From Chelonoidis abingdonii (Eukaryota > Chordata > Testudines > Testudinidae), in assembly GCF_003597395.2 (NCBI RefSeq), contig NC_133769.1, positions 177,535,476-177,599,475 on the forward strand: a stretch of DNA of 64,000 nt, read 5' to 3'. Of the stretch, positions 42,881 to 54,780 are shown one piece after another. Every line of letters starts with the position of its first letter. Positions within the stretch are counted from its first letter, which is position 1. A model generated the notes under the pieces. That model searched no databases, was not told where the DNA came from, and saw nothing but the letters and a program-made list of their open reading frames with translations. Both the position numbers and the translations under genes were made by a program.

Positions 42881-43399
42881 ACAAACATAAGTAGAACAAG
42901 GATGTTTAATGTACTAAAATACATATCTTTCAGCTTTAGAATTGCAGCCTTTTTGTCCTATTCCAGTCAAAACTGAAAGAGAAGTTTATTGATTAAAGTC
43001 CGGTCTCTAGTGGTCATAAGGCACCATTACAAATTACCAGTAACAACTCACTGTGGCCATTTGCCAGTCTTTCTCCTCCCATTGATTACTTCCAGTGAAC
43101 TTTAAACTAGCTTAACAAAGCTGGGACCAAGTTTCCATCTTGGCAGCCTAACCTAGCTGCCCAACTCCTATGCTGAAAGAGGTACCTCAAATGGATGTTT
43201 GGGTGTGCTGATCTCAGTATCTAGTTTTAGGTACCCATGTTTGAAAACGTTCTTCCCCTTCTTTAACTTGCTAGGTTTTTAAAGCTCAACAGCTTCCATT
43301 TTACCAGTGTCTAGCAGAAGGAAGGGACTCTAGATCCCAAAAGCTTGTAGGCAATACAAATTTCTGGTCAATTAATGAAAAATGTAGTTATCCTACATA

Positions 43400-43675
43400 T
43401 ATTTAACCCTTGGAACTCACTGCCATAACATATTATTGAGGTCAAAAGTTTTAAAAAGTGGCTTAATCATGTATATAGATAACAACATGCACTATTTCAT
43501 TAGATAGGTCATCAATTTATATGGCATAAAAATCTTCCATGTTTTAGGACAAGTAAACTGCTGTCTAGGGTTAAGAAGAAATATCCTCTGTGGGGACTGT
43601 GGAGGTTCATTGTCCCCTATGGAAGCTTCACATCTGCCTCTGAAGTATCTAGTTATTAGCACTGATCACTGGGTA
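43400..43675 (+). mobile_element. Old CR1 3' fragment
   Basis: It begins in the decayed end of the CR1 frame (TTAACCCTTGGAACTCACTG, N-P-W-N-S-L) and has the CR1 3' UTR CCTCTGAAGTATCTAGTTAT. The next CR1 starts immediately after, perhaps inserted into it. Confidence 0.6.
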
Positions 43676-44108
43676 TGAATGGGTAAGTCCTCTACTTAGA
43701 TGCGATAGCTGATAGATTCCTTCACCAAGTAGTTGTTGAACCAACAAGAGGGGATGCCATTTTAGATTTGGTTTTAGTGAGTAGTGAGGACCCTCATAGA
43801 AGAAATGGTTGTAGGGGACAACCTTGGTTCGAGCGATCATGAGCTAATTCAGTTTAAACCAAATGGAAGGATAAACAAAAATAGATCTAGGACTAGAGTT
43901 TTTGATTTCAAAAGGGCTAACTTTAAGAATTGAGGAAATTAGTTAGGGAAGTGGATTGGACTGAAGAACTTGGGGATCTAAAGGTGGAGGAAGCCTGTAA
44001 TTACTTCAAGTCAAAGTTGCAGAAACTATCAGAAGCCTGCATCCCAAGAAAGGGGGGAAAATTCATAGGCAAGAGTTGTAGACCAAGCTGGATGAGCATC
44101 TCAGAGAG

Positions 44109-45032
44109 ATGATTAAGAAAAAGCAGAAAACCTACAAGGAATGGAAATTGGGAGGGATCAGCAAGGAAATCTACTTTATTGAGGTCAGAACAGGTAGGGA
44201 TAAAGTTAGAAAGGCTAAAAGCCATGTAGAGTTGGACCTTGCAAAAGGAATTAAAACCAATAGTAAAAGGTTCTATAGCCACATAAATAAGAAAAAAACA
44301 AAGAAAGAAGAAGTGGAACCGCTAAACACTGAAGATGGAGCGGAGATTAAAGATAATCTAGGCATGGCCCAATATCTAAACAAATACTTTGCCTCAGTCT
44401 TTAGTGAGGCTAATGAGGAGCTTAGGGATAATGGTAGGATGACAAATGGGAATGAGGATATGAATGTAGATATTACCACATCCGAGGTAGAAGCCAAACT
44501 CGAACATCTTAATGGGACTAAATCGGGGGGCCCAGATAATCTTCATCCAAGACTATTAAAGGAACCGGAACATGAAATTACAAGCCATTAGCAAGAATTT
44601 TTAGTGAATCAGTAAACTCAGGGGTTGTACTGTAGGACTTTTGCTAACATAGTTCCTATTTTTAAGAAAGGGAAAAAAAAAGTGATCCGAGTAACTATAG
44701 GCCTGTTAGTTTGACATCTGTATTATGCAAGGTCTTGGAAAAAATTTTGAAGGAGAAAGTAGTTAAGGACATTGAGGTCAATGGTAATTGAGACAGAATA
44801 CAACATGGTTTTACAAAAGGTAGATTGTGCCAAACCAACCTGATCTCCTCCTTTGAGAAGGTAACAGATTTTTTTAGACAAAGGAAACACAGTGGATTTA
44901 ATTTACCTCGATTTCAGTAAGGCATTTGATATGGTTCCACACGGGGAATTATTAGCTAAATTGGAAAAGATGGGGATCAATATGAAAATTGTAAGATGGA
45001 TAAGGAACTGGTTAAAGGGAGACTAAACGGGT
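44109..45032 (+). pseudogene. CR1 ORF2 (linker and reverse transcriptase, broken)
   Basis: One open frame of 160 codons (44,109-44,591) covers the linker before the RT and the start of the RT (GTKSGGPDNLHPRLLKE). After frameshifts the RT continues as YRPVSLTSVLCKVLEKIL, then QHGFTKGRLCQTNLISSFEK and LDFSKAFD-like FQ.GI.YGST, then IRNWLKGD up to the LTR. The catalytic A block (D-F-S-K-A-F-D) is frameshifted. Confidence 0.88.
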
Positions 45033-45033
45033 C

Positions 45034-45485
45034 TGTTAGCTCTTGGGTAAGCTACAGGCCTACCCAGAATCTCGCAAGAAGAGGCCCATAACACACTGTA
45101 GTATTGGCCTTTAAATGAAGTAAAGTGAACACCCGCACGGGGACCCGGCGTTGCGTCACCAAGAGGTGGGCAACCCACGCACAGAGCCAAGCGTAGGAGT
45201 CCAAGGCGGGAACGCGAAGCCTACAGCTAATAAACAGGGTGCAAAAACAGCTCAAACATAGGCAATAGGCTTCTTAGAGTCATGCCCGCCCCTTGCTTAA
45301 GGCCAGGGACTTCTCACAGCACGCTTGCCATGGGCCATATCAAACAAGATCTTACTGGTTTGCGCAGATATACTAGTGTGCTTGGCCCTATCAAACCACT
45401 TATACTGTACTTGTTCTTACAGATAACGTACCCAAGAAAGCGTAAAACACCAGCAGGCCGAACCAGTTACCGCGGTTCCCTGACA
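45034..45485 (+). mobile_element. Solo LTR inserted in the CR1 reverse transcriptase
   Basis: 452 bp starting TGTTAGCTCTTGGG and ending GTTCCCTGACA. It has a TTTAAATGAAG box near 45,110 and AATAAA at about 45,229. Flanks GGGTC (45,029-45,033) and AGGTC (45,486-45,490) match 4/5. The CR1 frame context resumes on the right (TGAACTGTCAGCTG). Likely an endogenous retrovirus LTR; no internal genes remain. Confidence 0.75.
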
Positions 45486-46974
45486 AGGTCTACTGAATAG
45501 TGAACTGTCAGCTGAAGGAGGTTACTAGGAATTTCGCCAGGAATAGATTGTTGGGGCATCATGGTAACCTTTAATTACGACACTTGCACAAAAATGGAAT
45601 CGGCGATATAAGTTGCGGATAGAACAAACTGGAGGTATTGCTTAACAACAGAGAAGGAGCGGGATATCATACAGAAGATCTGGATCGACCTTGGTAAACT
45701 GAGTAAATAGTAATAGGATTATTAAATAGTGAAAGTGCAAAGGTCATGCATTAGGAAATAACAAGATTTAGTATAAAATGGTGGACACATCATTGAAGTA
45801 ACAGAGGAGGAAACGAGCTCGGAGTTTGAGTGACAACAAGGATGACATGAGCCGCCAATGGATGGCGCTTGTAAAGAAGTAATAGCAGGTTTAGGACTGC
45901 TCAGGACAAGGTATATTCCAAAAGATAAGGAGGTATAGTACCATGTAACAGCACTGTGAGACCGCTCTCTGGAATACTGGTGCAGTCTGGTCTCCATGTT
46001 AAAAGGATGAATTCAAACTGGAACAGGTTCAAGACGAGGCTATACGATATCTGAGGAATGAAAAACCTGTCAAGTGACTTATTTAGTCTGACCAAAGAGC
46101 TGCTGTTAGGAGACTACCCATTGAAGGTATGGCTCTTATGAACATATATCAGAGGGAATATCAATCAGAGGGAGGGAATTATATAAGCTTCAGTACCAAA
46201 TGGATCACAAGAACAAATGGTCATAAATAACTGAAGCTAAGGAAGTTGAGACTGAAATTAGACGAAAAGTTTCTAACTCATTAGAAGATAAGTTCTGGAA
46301 CAGCCTCAAGGGATAGTGGGAGCAAAGAGACATATCTGGCTTCAAGACTAAGCTGAATAAAGTTATGGAGGGATGGTAATGATGGATAAGCCTAATTCGC
46401 AGGAGGTTGATCAAGAGATAATGCCAAATATCAGAGAGAGGCCCAGTGAGGCTGAAGGAACGTTAGATGGGATGGATCTGAGTTACTAGAGAGAATTCTT
46501 TCCTGGGTGTCTGGCTGGTGAGTCTTGCTCACATGCTCAGGGTTTAACTGATGGCCATATTTGGGGTTGGGAAGGAATTTTCCTCCAGGGCAGATTGGCA
46601 GAAGCCCTAGGGGTTTTTTTGCCTTCCTCTGCAGCATGGGGCATGGGTCACTTGCTGGAAGCTTCTCTGCACCTTGAAGTCTTTAAACCATGATCTGAGG
46701 ACTTCAGTGGGTCAGACACAGGTTTGATACAGGAGTAGGTGGGTGAGATTCTGTTGCCAGCATTGTGCAGGAGGTCAGACTAGATGATCATAATGGTTCC
46801 TTCTAACCTTAAAGTCTATGATACTTCTTTACTGGCATTCTATACTCTGAAAATAAAATAAAAAACCTTAACTACAATGATGCGATAAAGTGAAAAGAGT
46901 TTTTAGATCACAGGCAGTCTGATAAGACCAATGTACAAAGGGATTGCTGATCCTCATGTACACCTATGCGCTGG

Positions 46975-47455
46975 TGATGGATTGCCCCCTATCCTCCGGG
47001 ACACCACCTGATGTACTGGGGTACCACTGAGCTCACCTTTTCCACCAGCCTGGGCTCCCTTACACTGGCTTGCTGAGCCAGGCCCTCAAGCCTCCTCCAG
47101 CACACACACAGGTAGGGACACACCCAGCTGCAGAAAGACACAGACACTGAGATCAGCTCCGCATAGGAAGGCTTCAGCTAGAGAGTTGCCCAGCACTCAA
47201 GTGCACACTCTCTCTGGAGTGTAAACCCAAAATTGTATCATCTTGCACTGCACAGAAATCTATACAGCATAAGCTCATGAAATCCACCCACCCCCCAATG
47301 TGGAGGAAGATATGCACAGCTTCCCCCTGCCCCCGCCCCCCATTATGAATTCCACAAACTGGTTTTAGAGAAAACAAAAACAAGTTTATTAACTACAAAA
47401 GATAGATTTTAAGTGACTGTAAGTGATAGCAAACAGATCAAAGCAGATTACCTTA
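46975..47455 (-). mobile_element. LTR fragment (R-U5 side), probably ERV
   Basis: On the minus strand it has an AATAAACTTGTTTTTGTTTTC polyadenylation region near 47,385, followed by a G-rich tract and TCCAGAGAGAGTGTGCACTT. It ends near CCTCCGGGACACCACC-type sequence at the left. The layout resembles the 3' half of turtle retroviral LTRs such as the one ending at 57,757. The U3 part is missing. Confidence 0.55.
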
Positions 47456-47742
47456 GTACAGGGTTCGGTAACCTTCGGAACGCAGTGCTCAGGGTAATTT
47501 GCTGGGGGGGAGGGGCACAAGACATTTTGTTTATGTTGACTGTTCACAGACACTGCCTCCCGCAGCTCCCAGTGGCTGTGGTGCCCCGTTCCCAGCTAAT
47601 GGGAGTTGTGGGAAGCTATGCATCTATGCAAACCACCAAATGATGTAACTAAATTGATTTCAGTAGAGTAACAGCATAAATGAATTTGACCCCTAATAAA
47701 TAGCTGAACTGAAATCATCATTATAAGGGCACTATCTGAAGC

Positions 47743-49112
47743 CAGGGTAGATTGATTAAAATCAAAGCAATGTAAATCATTGATTTAATACAATCTATTT
47801 TAATCATGTTTTTCATTTGTACTTTTTTCTTATTTTCCTAAAGAAAGGTTGAGTCATTGGTTCGTAACCATTAAAATATGTTGATTGGCAACTATCTATA
47901 GACTTTACTCTAAATTTGGTGCTTCTTTTTTCTAATCAGGAAGACACAATGTATGTATATACATTTTAAGCAATTATATAATATAACACATTTATTCAGA
48001 TTCTTGATTTTTACATATTTTTATTATCTTAGAAAATGTTGAATGATGTATTTCTTATTTGCTAGATGATTAATTTTTTACTTAGTGATTTGTAGCAAAC
48101 TCTACTTGTATGGAAATTCAGATTGAATTAAAGTTGCACAAAAACAGCATTTTAACTTTTTTATTAAATAAAACTACCTTAAATGGCTGGAAACATAAGA
48201 AAAACATTCTATCTGTAAGTTTTATCAAAACTTGTTTTACATATAAAACTATGTGATTTATTAAACAAAGGAAGCATTATCTGTAGTTTGTGAAATGAAC
48301 TGATTATTTCTGGTCACTATGGGGTGGTCTTCACTATGGGGAGATCGACGCTGCTGCAATCGATGCAGCAGGGATTGATTTAGCGGGTCTAGTGAAGACT
48401 TGCTAAATCGATGGCAGAGCATTCTCCGGTCGACCCCGATACTCCACCTCTCCGAGAAGAGTAAAGCAAGTCAACCATAGCACATCGCCCGTTGACACCG
48501 TGTGGTGAAGATATCAGGGTAAGTCAACCTAAACTGTGTCGATTCCAGCTACATTATTCACATAACTGGAGTGGTGTAACTTAGGTCGATTTACCCCTGT
48601 AGCGAAGACAAGCCCTATATCTTTCAGGGTTGTAGAGCTCATCCTCTTACACCTGGTTTTTATTCATAGATTGGAAGAAGAAAACAAGATTTCCTGCTTT
48701 TTTAACACCCAATTGGTTTACTAACTTTAGATGAACCAGTCATTGAACTGAACTAGCTGAATAAACTGAAATGGAGAAAATATGGCATCCACAGAAAAGG
48801 TTACTGCTTACAAAAGCTGATTTAGCACTTGAAAAACTCAGGTTCCATGTGCTTAACCCATGACTTCCACCAGTTCAGTTATTTGAATTTCTTTAAAACT
48901 TGTCAGCAAACATATACTGCTTAATATTATTTTGTATTTAATTTCATGATTTTAATAAATTATAAGTAGTTTAGGTCTTAACATAGGTTATCAATTTCAA
49001 ATTTAATGTTAAATAGGTTTATTTAAACCTGTACTTAATTCAAATAAAAATCCAAATTCAATTTCTAAAAACTGTTTTTTAATTAAAAAAACATTGATTT
49101 TTAATCTGCCCT
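47743..49112. mobile_element. 1.4-kb AT-rich non-autonomous DNA transposon
   Basis: The ends CAGGGTAGATTGATTAAAATC and GATTTTTAATCTGCCCT are imperfect inverted repeats. The body is very AT-rich with scattered TTTAAATC-type motifs and no coding capacity. It is interrupted by the MITE at 48,321-48,616. hAT-like termini; duplication not clear. Confidence 0.65.
48321..48616 (+). mobile_element. MITE nested in the AT-rich transposon
   Basis: The GC-richer core has GAGATCGACGCTGCTGCAAT, GATTTAGCGGGTCTAGTGAA and TAGGTCGATTTACCCC. The termini GGTGGTCTTCACTATGGGG and CCCCTGTAGCGAAGACAAGCC are inverted relatives. It is a common turtle MITE type with ends similar to 42,632-42,880. Confidence 0.75.
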
Positions 49113-50754
49113 CTCTGCAATGCTGCATTTATGTGTCAAGAGCTGTTTTTTATGGATCTATACTTTGTCCATAAAAAGCCATTTTGGACTGAGACACAGC
49201 ATAAGGTCTTAAGACAAGGACCAAAACACCAGCTCTGGGCTCTCCATTCCTAGAGTACGGTGAAGAGATGCCAGTTAACTTTGCAGACCATCAGTTTTAT
49301 TCCCTAGAGTCCACTGAACTACCCAGCTGCTGCAAATAGATTCAGTTCTCCTGATCTTTTAAGAAAGAAAATGTGACTGGTTTCTGGATAAAAGAAGAAT
49401 AAATCAACCAGCACACACCAGTCAGTAAAGTATCTCCACTGAAGAACTTGGATTTCTTTTCCCCTACCTAGTGCGATATGGTAATTGCCCTTGTGATGAA
49501 ATAACAGTCTGATGTGAGACACTATTCGAGGCTTTTCTTATTGTCTGCCTCTTTCACCTCTTTCACAGTGCAGCCATTCGCTCCTCTGTGCCCACAGAAA
49601 CCATGAAAAAATAAGCTGCAGCTACCTGCCATGTGGCAACAGTCTCTGATTATCCCAGGAATCATCCTGCAGCGGTGGAAATTTCTAAGATGCATGACGA
49701 AAAGGCTAGAATTATCACAGTGGAACGCTAAGAGCCAGGAAGTACCTCTTTCTTTTCGCTCTTTGTTTCTCCATCATTTCCCCTTTTTTTCTCTCTTTAA
49801 TCTATCATTTCCTTTCAGAGCACGTGTTCATTCTCCTGCAAGAGAAGCCAGGGAGCCCGCTAGATAGTAACCACTGCCCTTGGGTTCAATCCCTGCAATG
49901 AGTCCCTTGGGCAGCCCCAGCATGAAGGGAAGGGAATAGTGTAGCATCTAGAAAGCCCTAGTTCCTCTTTTATTGAGCACATTTTATAGACAGCGCAAGT
50001 AGTGCTGCCTGTAGTTAAGGTTGCCTGACATTTTCATCGTAAGATCATGTGTTCAGTTGCTTAGAACTTGGACAAACTTTAACTGTTCATGCTTAAATTC
50101 TACACACCAATGCCTGTAGTGATGGGGTCTGGGATGCAGTGAGGGTCCTGGGACTGGAATAAGGACAGGATACAGTGGCCAGGGGCAGAAGGGGTCAGGT
50201 TTGGAGAGAACAGGGGCAGAAGAGTCTGTGACCACCCTACAGCACATTCCTCTCCAAACCTGGAACCGAACCCAGGATTTCTGAGTCTCAACATTCTTTT
50301 ACTGACAAAAAAAAGCAGTGAAACCCCATGGCAAAATGTGTGCCTCATCTCTCTCTAGCAGCTTGCCCATACAGAACATGACAACCTACTATTGCTATCA
50401 GTTACACTGTTAGCTGAAGTGACAGAGGTCTCTGCAGTGAACCTAAACATTTTAATCCTGCTGGTGACCCATATGGGTGTCAGTATAGTTCTACTTCATG
50501 GCATTTGTTTTTTTCAGTTTGCTTTTTTAAAAACTAAGCCATTACATACAAAAAAACCTATATTAGAAAAAGTTAACGTTGCAAAAATCGAGCATGCAAA
50601 TGTGTTAGGAAATGCCAGAATTAAGGTTGCCCGTGCATTTAGAGAATAATTCAGGCTTATGTACTGAATGAGGCTGTTTCCTCTAAGATGCCTGCCTCAT
50701 TTGTTGCAGAAGATGGAAGGTGTGTAGTGAATGAGACAGGGCATTACAGGAAAA
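49113..50754. other. Intergenic stretch without a recognised feature
   Basis: Unique-looking sequence with short ORFs that have no homology I recognise. No repeat boundaries can be supported. Confidence 0.5.
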
Positions 50755-51180
50755 GAGTGGTCTCATGGCTAAGGCAGCTGAACCACCCTGAAGAACTGGA
50801 TTCTACCCCTGCCTCTGCTACATAATTCCTATGCTATGCTGGGCAAGTCATTTAAGCTGAACTTTTCACTATGTAGTCTTCATTTTGTTGGATGACCAAT
50901 TTCAGGTGCTGGGGTCTGATATGCAGAAATGCTGAGCACTTACAGCTGCAACTGAAGTTAAGGGGTACTGTGCTGTGCTCTAAACAAACAACAAGTGTTA
51001 TAAATGCGAAGTTCTCTGAAAAATCAGGCCATCGGTATCTCAACCTGGGCACCCAAAATCAGTTCACACTTTTGATATTCATCTCTGTTCCTTGGTTCCC
51101 TATCTGTAAAATGGGGATAACACCACCTCTTCATCTCATAGGGATGTTGTGAGAATAAATTCAGGAACGTGTGAGAAACA
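50755..51180 (+). repeat. MIR-like SINE split by a palindromic insertion
   Basis: 50,755-50,860 resembles the MIR head (GGTCTCATGGCTAAGGCAG, CTGGGCAAGTCATTTAAGC) and 51,085-51,165 its tail (TATCTGTAAAATGGGGATAA, CATAGGGATGTTGTGAG). The intervening 50,870-51,080 carries one of the short palindromic repeats (TGAGCACTTACAGCTGC, GAAAAATCAGGCC). Confidence 0.6.
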
Positions 51181-51409
51181 CTCAGATATGATAGTGATGA
51201 ACAACATAGAAGGCACAAGGGGAAAACAACAATAAGTCTGTTTTCAGGTCATGATTTTAATAGTAGGCAATAAATGAGGCCTGGAGTCATACACAGAAGG
51301 ATAAGGATAAAATGAATTACTGAATAGCCACTATGCAGTGAGCATCATCCAGCCTGTGCACTGAATCAGGCAGGGGTTCAATGAAAAAAATAGTATGAGA
51401 TCATGAAAT

Positions 51410-51690
51410 TTAAGGCTATGTCTACATCATAATCAGTAGGTGTGATTGCAGCCAGATAGACATAACTGAGCTAGCTTGATCTAATCAAAGCTAGTTCACG
51501 TAACAGACAGGAAGCCGCACAAGTATGGGTCCTGGAAAGGCAGGGCTAGCCCATGCCATTGCCTGTGCTGCTATGGCTTCACTGCTATTATTACTCGTGC
51601 TAGCTTTCATCCAGATCAAAGCTAGCTCAGGTATGTCTACATGCACCGACTGCAGTGTAAACATACCCAAAGGCTGTACCATCATGCACA
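51410..51690. mobile_element. MITE with GGCTATGTCTACA-type termini
   Basis: The left end AAGGCTATGTCTACATC and the right end GTGTAAACATACCCAAAGG are inverted. GATCTAATCAAAGCTAG and TCCAGATCAAAGCTAGC repeat inside. Non-coding; the 130-codon frame across it is incidental. Confidence 0.65.
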
Positions 51691-52537
51691 GGGCTGTGTC
51701 TAGTGGGGTGAGGGGGCCCAGGGCCAAATCAGCTGGTATGGGCCCCTCAACACTTTTTATAGAGGTGAATAATATGTTTTCTACTGGACAAAGGCTAGTT
51801 AGATTTTTGACAAACTCTGAGCAAATGATGCCCCTCACTGAGTCGGACAGCGATGCAAAGGCAAAGAAAGGGAGAACAGAGGGAAAGCCTTCATTTTCTG
51901 GAGCATTTTCTTTGTAACAAGGTAAGCTTGCTGCTCAGTAGTGCTATCGGATTGCCGTGTTTTTCTTTCTTTTGTGGTGTACTTACTTTAATTTATTTTA
52001 ATTGGGTCTGGGACTGAGGACAATCGTCAAATCTTAAGCCTCCAAACAACAAAGCCAGGGCACGAAGCTACCAAGAATAAAATACAAGGTACACAATGAT
52101 TCGTCTCTTTAGTGACTGAGGGTTTTCGTTTTGTTTTTTTTGCCCCTGTAAATAATCCGGCAGGGTTCAAGAAGTTGCAAGAGAGGCTCAACTGTCTCTA
52201 AATCATAGAAGTTAGAGGTGGGAAAGCCATATTTACTAGTCCCCAAACCAGGGCAGGTTTTGATCTCTCCATGCCTAGATTTATTAGCAAGCAGCAACTG
52301 GAAACACAGTCATTTTATATTTGTTTTAGACTTTTAGTTCCTTTATGATGGCAAATGGAAATTCAGTCCCATTTGCAAACCAATACACCGGAGCTGGAAA
52401 TAGTGTGAGACCCCAGCAACCTTCCTGCAGCTACCTCATAAAGGCTGAACTAATCATTAGCTGCAGAGGTAAAGCGAGGGCTGTTCTCTCCACCTGAGAT
52501 CCCAGGCAGCAGCCAAGGGAGAGGTGAATGGCTATTG
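51691..52537. other. Intergenic stretch
   Basis: I see no supported gene or complete repeat. A plus-strand frame ending near 51,917 (ESDSDAKAKKGRTEGKPSF) has no identifiable domain. Confidence 0.45.
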
Positions 52538-52786
52538 CAGGGGTCCCCAACGTGGTGCCCGCGGGGGCATGTTAATGCGCCTGCGTCGTGGTCCCCGGGA
52601 CAGGACCTGCCGAAATGCCGCAGCAGCATTTTGGTGGGTACGCTTCTCAATGACGTTGCTTGTCGTTGACAAGTGACATCATCCAGAGGCGTCGCCCCTG
52701 AATTTCGGCGGCATTTCGGCGGGTGCTCCACTGCCGCAGTGGTCCTTTGGCTGGCGCCCACCAGCCAAAAAGGTTGGGGACCACTG
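52538..52786 (+). mobile_element. Non-autonomous hAT element with perfect 8-bp duplication
   Basis: Termini CAGGGGTCCCCAACGTGGTG and AGGTTGGGGACCACTG. GGCTATTG is present immediately on both sides (52,530-52,537 and 52,787-52,794). Confidence 0.93.
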
Positions 52787-53404
52787 GGCTATTGCAATGC
52801 TCAACCCCCCACCCTCAGCCTTCCTGCAAAAAAAGGAAACTTGTTTCAAATGTGCTGAAATCCAGATGAAAGCGATCGGCCCCCAGGGCACGATGCGGAG
52901 CAATGGGGAGAAGCAGTCTCCCCTCCCTCCACCCCCAGCACTGCCCATTGCAATCACTTTCCCTGTGCGACCCCCACTGGGCAGTGTTTGCGCTGCCAGC
53001 CCCCAAACAGGGAGCAGCTGAGCAATTCTCTCCCGTTCTCCAGGAATCTGGGCAGCAGCCCCATCACCACCTCCTGGGGAAACCTCCCTCTGCACCCATG
53101 CAAACCACAGCACAATAACTACCTCTTCCCCCGCACCTCCAGCAAGCAAGTCACACCGGGAGGAGAAGGGATTGGGAAAAGCGAATCTCCCTTCAAAATG
53201 GGAGCCCCGTGATCGGCTTGGCTAGTAACAAATGCAGCTGAACAGCATAAGCAGAAAACTCCCCCACCCCCAACACACGCACATATAAACAGCTCCAGCC
53301 TCCAAATGCAGCTGAAGCGCGGGGGCCCCCAAAGCACAGGCCCAGAGTGGTCACCCTGATTCACCATACCCAGAGGGATGGCTCTGATCATGCATATGCA
53401 AGAG
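52787..53404. other. C-rich intergenic stretch
   Basis: Many overlapping ORFs arise from C-rich composition. No domain, repeat terminus or splice-bounded coding segment could be supported. Confidence 0.45.
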
Positions 53405-53676
53405 CAGGGGAGGCTCTATGCTTTTTGCCGCCCCAAGCACGGCAGTCAGGCAGGCTTCGGCGGCGTTTCTGCAGGAGGTCTGCCAGTCCTGCGCCTTAGT
53501 CGTACCCGCCGCCAAAACCATGGGACTGCTGGACCTCCTACAGAAGCGCCGAAGAAGGATGCCTGACTGCTGCCCGCACAGCGACTGGCAGCCTGCCCCC
53601 TGCGGCTGGCCGCCCCAGGCTGGCGCTTGCTGCCCCAGGCACACGCTTGCGGCGCTGGAGCCTGGAGCTGCTCTTG
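53405..53676 (+). mobile_element. Non-autonomous hAT-like element with perfect 8-bp duplication
   Basis: It starts CAGGGGAGGCTCTATG and ends CTGGAGCTGCTCTTG. TGCAAGAG flanks both ends (53,397-53,404 and 53,677-53,684). The GC-rich body is partly palindromic (GGAGGTCTGCCAGTCC / GGACCTCC). Confidence 0.9.
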
Positions 53677-54651
53677 TGCAAGAGACAGCATAGGCAACCT
53701 TATTTTTGGCATCATCTAACTTTTGAGGGCTTGACTTTGTAACCTTTACATTCTTCTAATGTATTTTTTGTATGACATGCTGTGTACGATTGGCATTAGG
53801 AGTAGAAAGACTTACTAGACAACATGCTACCCTCTCTGACCTGTGCAGCAGTGGGCAACAGACTTCTTGGCCCTGCAGGAAATCCTCAAAAAAGTAAAAG
53901 ATTCCATTTCACTTCTCACAAGGGTCCTAATGACTCTTTATCATTTTTGCTCATATCCATATCCATATCTCCACCACTAGCTCTAAAGCCCTGCCAGGGA
54001 GTGACCACTCTCTCCTGGGGGAAAATGAGAGCTCAGTCCTATATTTAGTCCTTCTGAAATGTTGCCACCTTGACTGCTGTAGGCACTGAGACAGATGTTG
54101 CCTATCAATACCATATGCATGAATCTGTCTTTTTTAAATTGAGTGGTGCTATACTGTTTTTCAGGCCAATGTGTGTCCCTGAATGGGCACAGCACATTGT
54201 TGGAGCTGTTGTGCTGAACATGGCTCAGGTCTGATGGAGCACGTTCAAAAGGCCCGTTTCTCCACTGCCCCTCGTGCAGCCAGTTATACCTGTGCAAACT
54301 GAGGGGATAATGTATAGTATATAATGCCACCATTCTGATCTGGTAGCATTTTGCACCAACTTCGCACTGACGTAAATGACAAGACAGTGAAGAATAAGGC
54401 CCAGATGGTTTAGTAGATGTCCCGAGGAGCACCCATTTTATATTAACATGGGCATCTAAATGAATGGTTTTTAAAGTGTCAACATTTTTATGAATGATGA
54501 TAAAGAAACTACGGTAATTCCCACCTGCAAGGCCTGTTTATTCAGAGCACACCAGGGAATTAGCTCACAGAACCGGAAATGCTTTGCTATTAGGAAAGAC
54601 TGTTTTTGGTTTTCTTCTCCAGACTGACATTAACCATTCCACTACAGCAGA

Positions 54652-54780
54652 ACACCCCTGCACGTAGCAGCCGCATCTGGGAACATGGACATAGTGAAAT
54701 TTCTCCTGCCTCAGAATGCTGACATGGATATCCAGGACCTCTTTGAATACACCTCACTCCAGGATGCTACTAAGTTCAAG
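54652..54780 (+). pseudogene. Orphan ankyrin-repeat coding segment
   Basis: A 43-codon open stretch reads TPLHVAAASGNMDIVKFLL, then PQNADMDIQDLFEYTSLQDA and TKFK, followed by TAG. This is a full ankyrin repeat (TPLHxAAxxGxxxIVxxLLxxxADxxIQD) plus the start of a second one. Upstream is a pyrimidine-rich run and an AG (ACTACAGCAG at 54,641-54,650). Downstream is GTAGGT at 54,779, a possible donor that would make a 128-nt exon. No other ankyrin exon is recognised nearby, so it may be a lone exon of an unseen gene, a relic, or a processed fragment. Host protein not identified. Confidence 0.6.

Larger units (their letters stand above)
43676..46822 (+). mobile_element. CR1 LINE, 5'-truncated, split by a solo LTR
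   Basis: About 2.7 kb of CR1 (excluding the LTR at 45,034-45,485), from the end of the endonuclease domain through the reverse transcriptase to the 3' tail (AGGTCAGACTAGATGATCAT, AAAGTCTATGATAC). The left part is well preserved. The right part after the LTR is alignable but full of one-base indels. CR1 encodes an endonuclease/reverse transcriptase that copies its RNA at the target site. Confidence 0.92.

Noticed and set aside
52450..53715. Cluster of overlapping frames on both strands, up to 156 codons
   Set aside because: C-rich/G-rich sequence partly made of two hAT MITEs; no domains, and frames conflict with each other.
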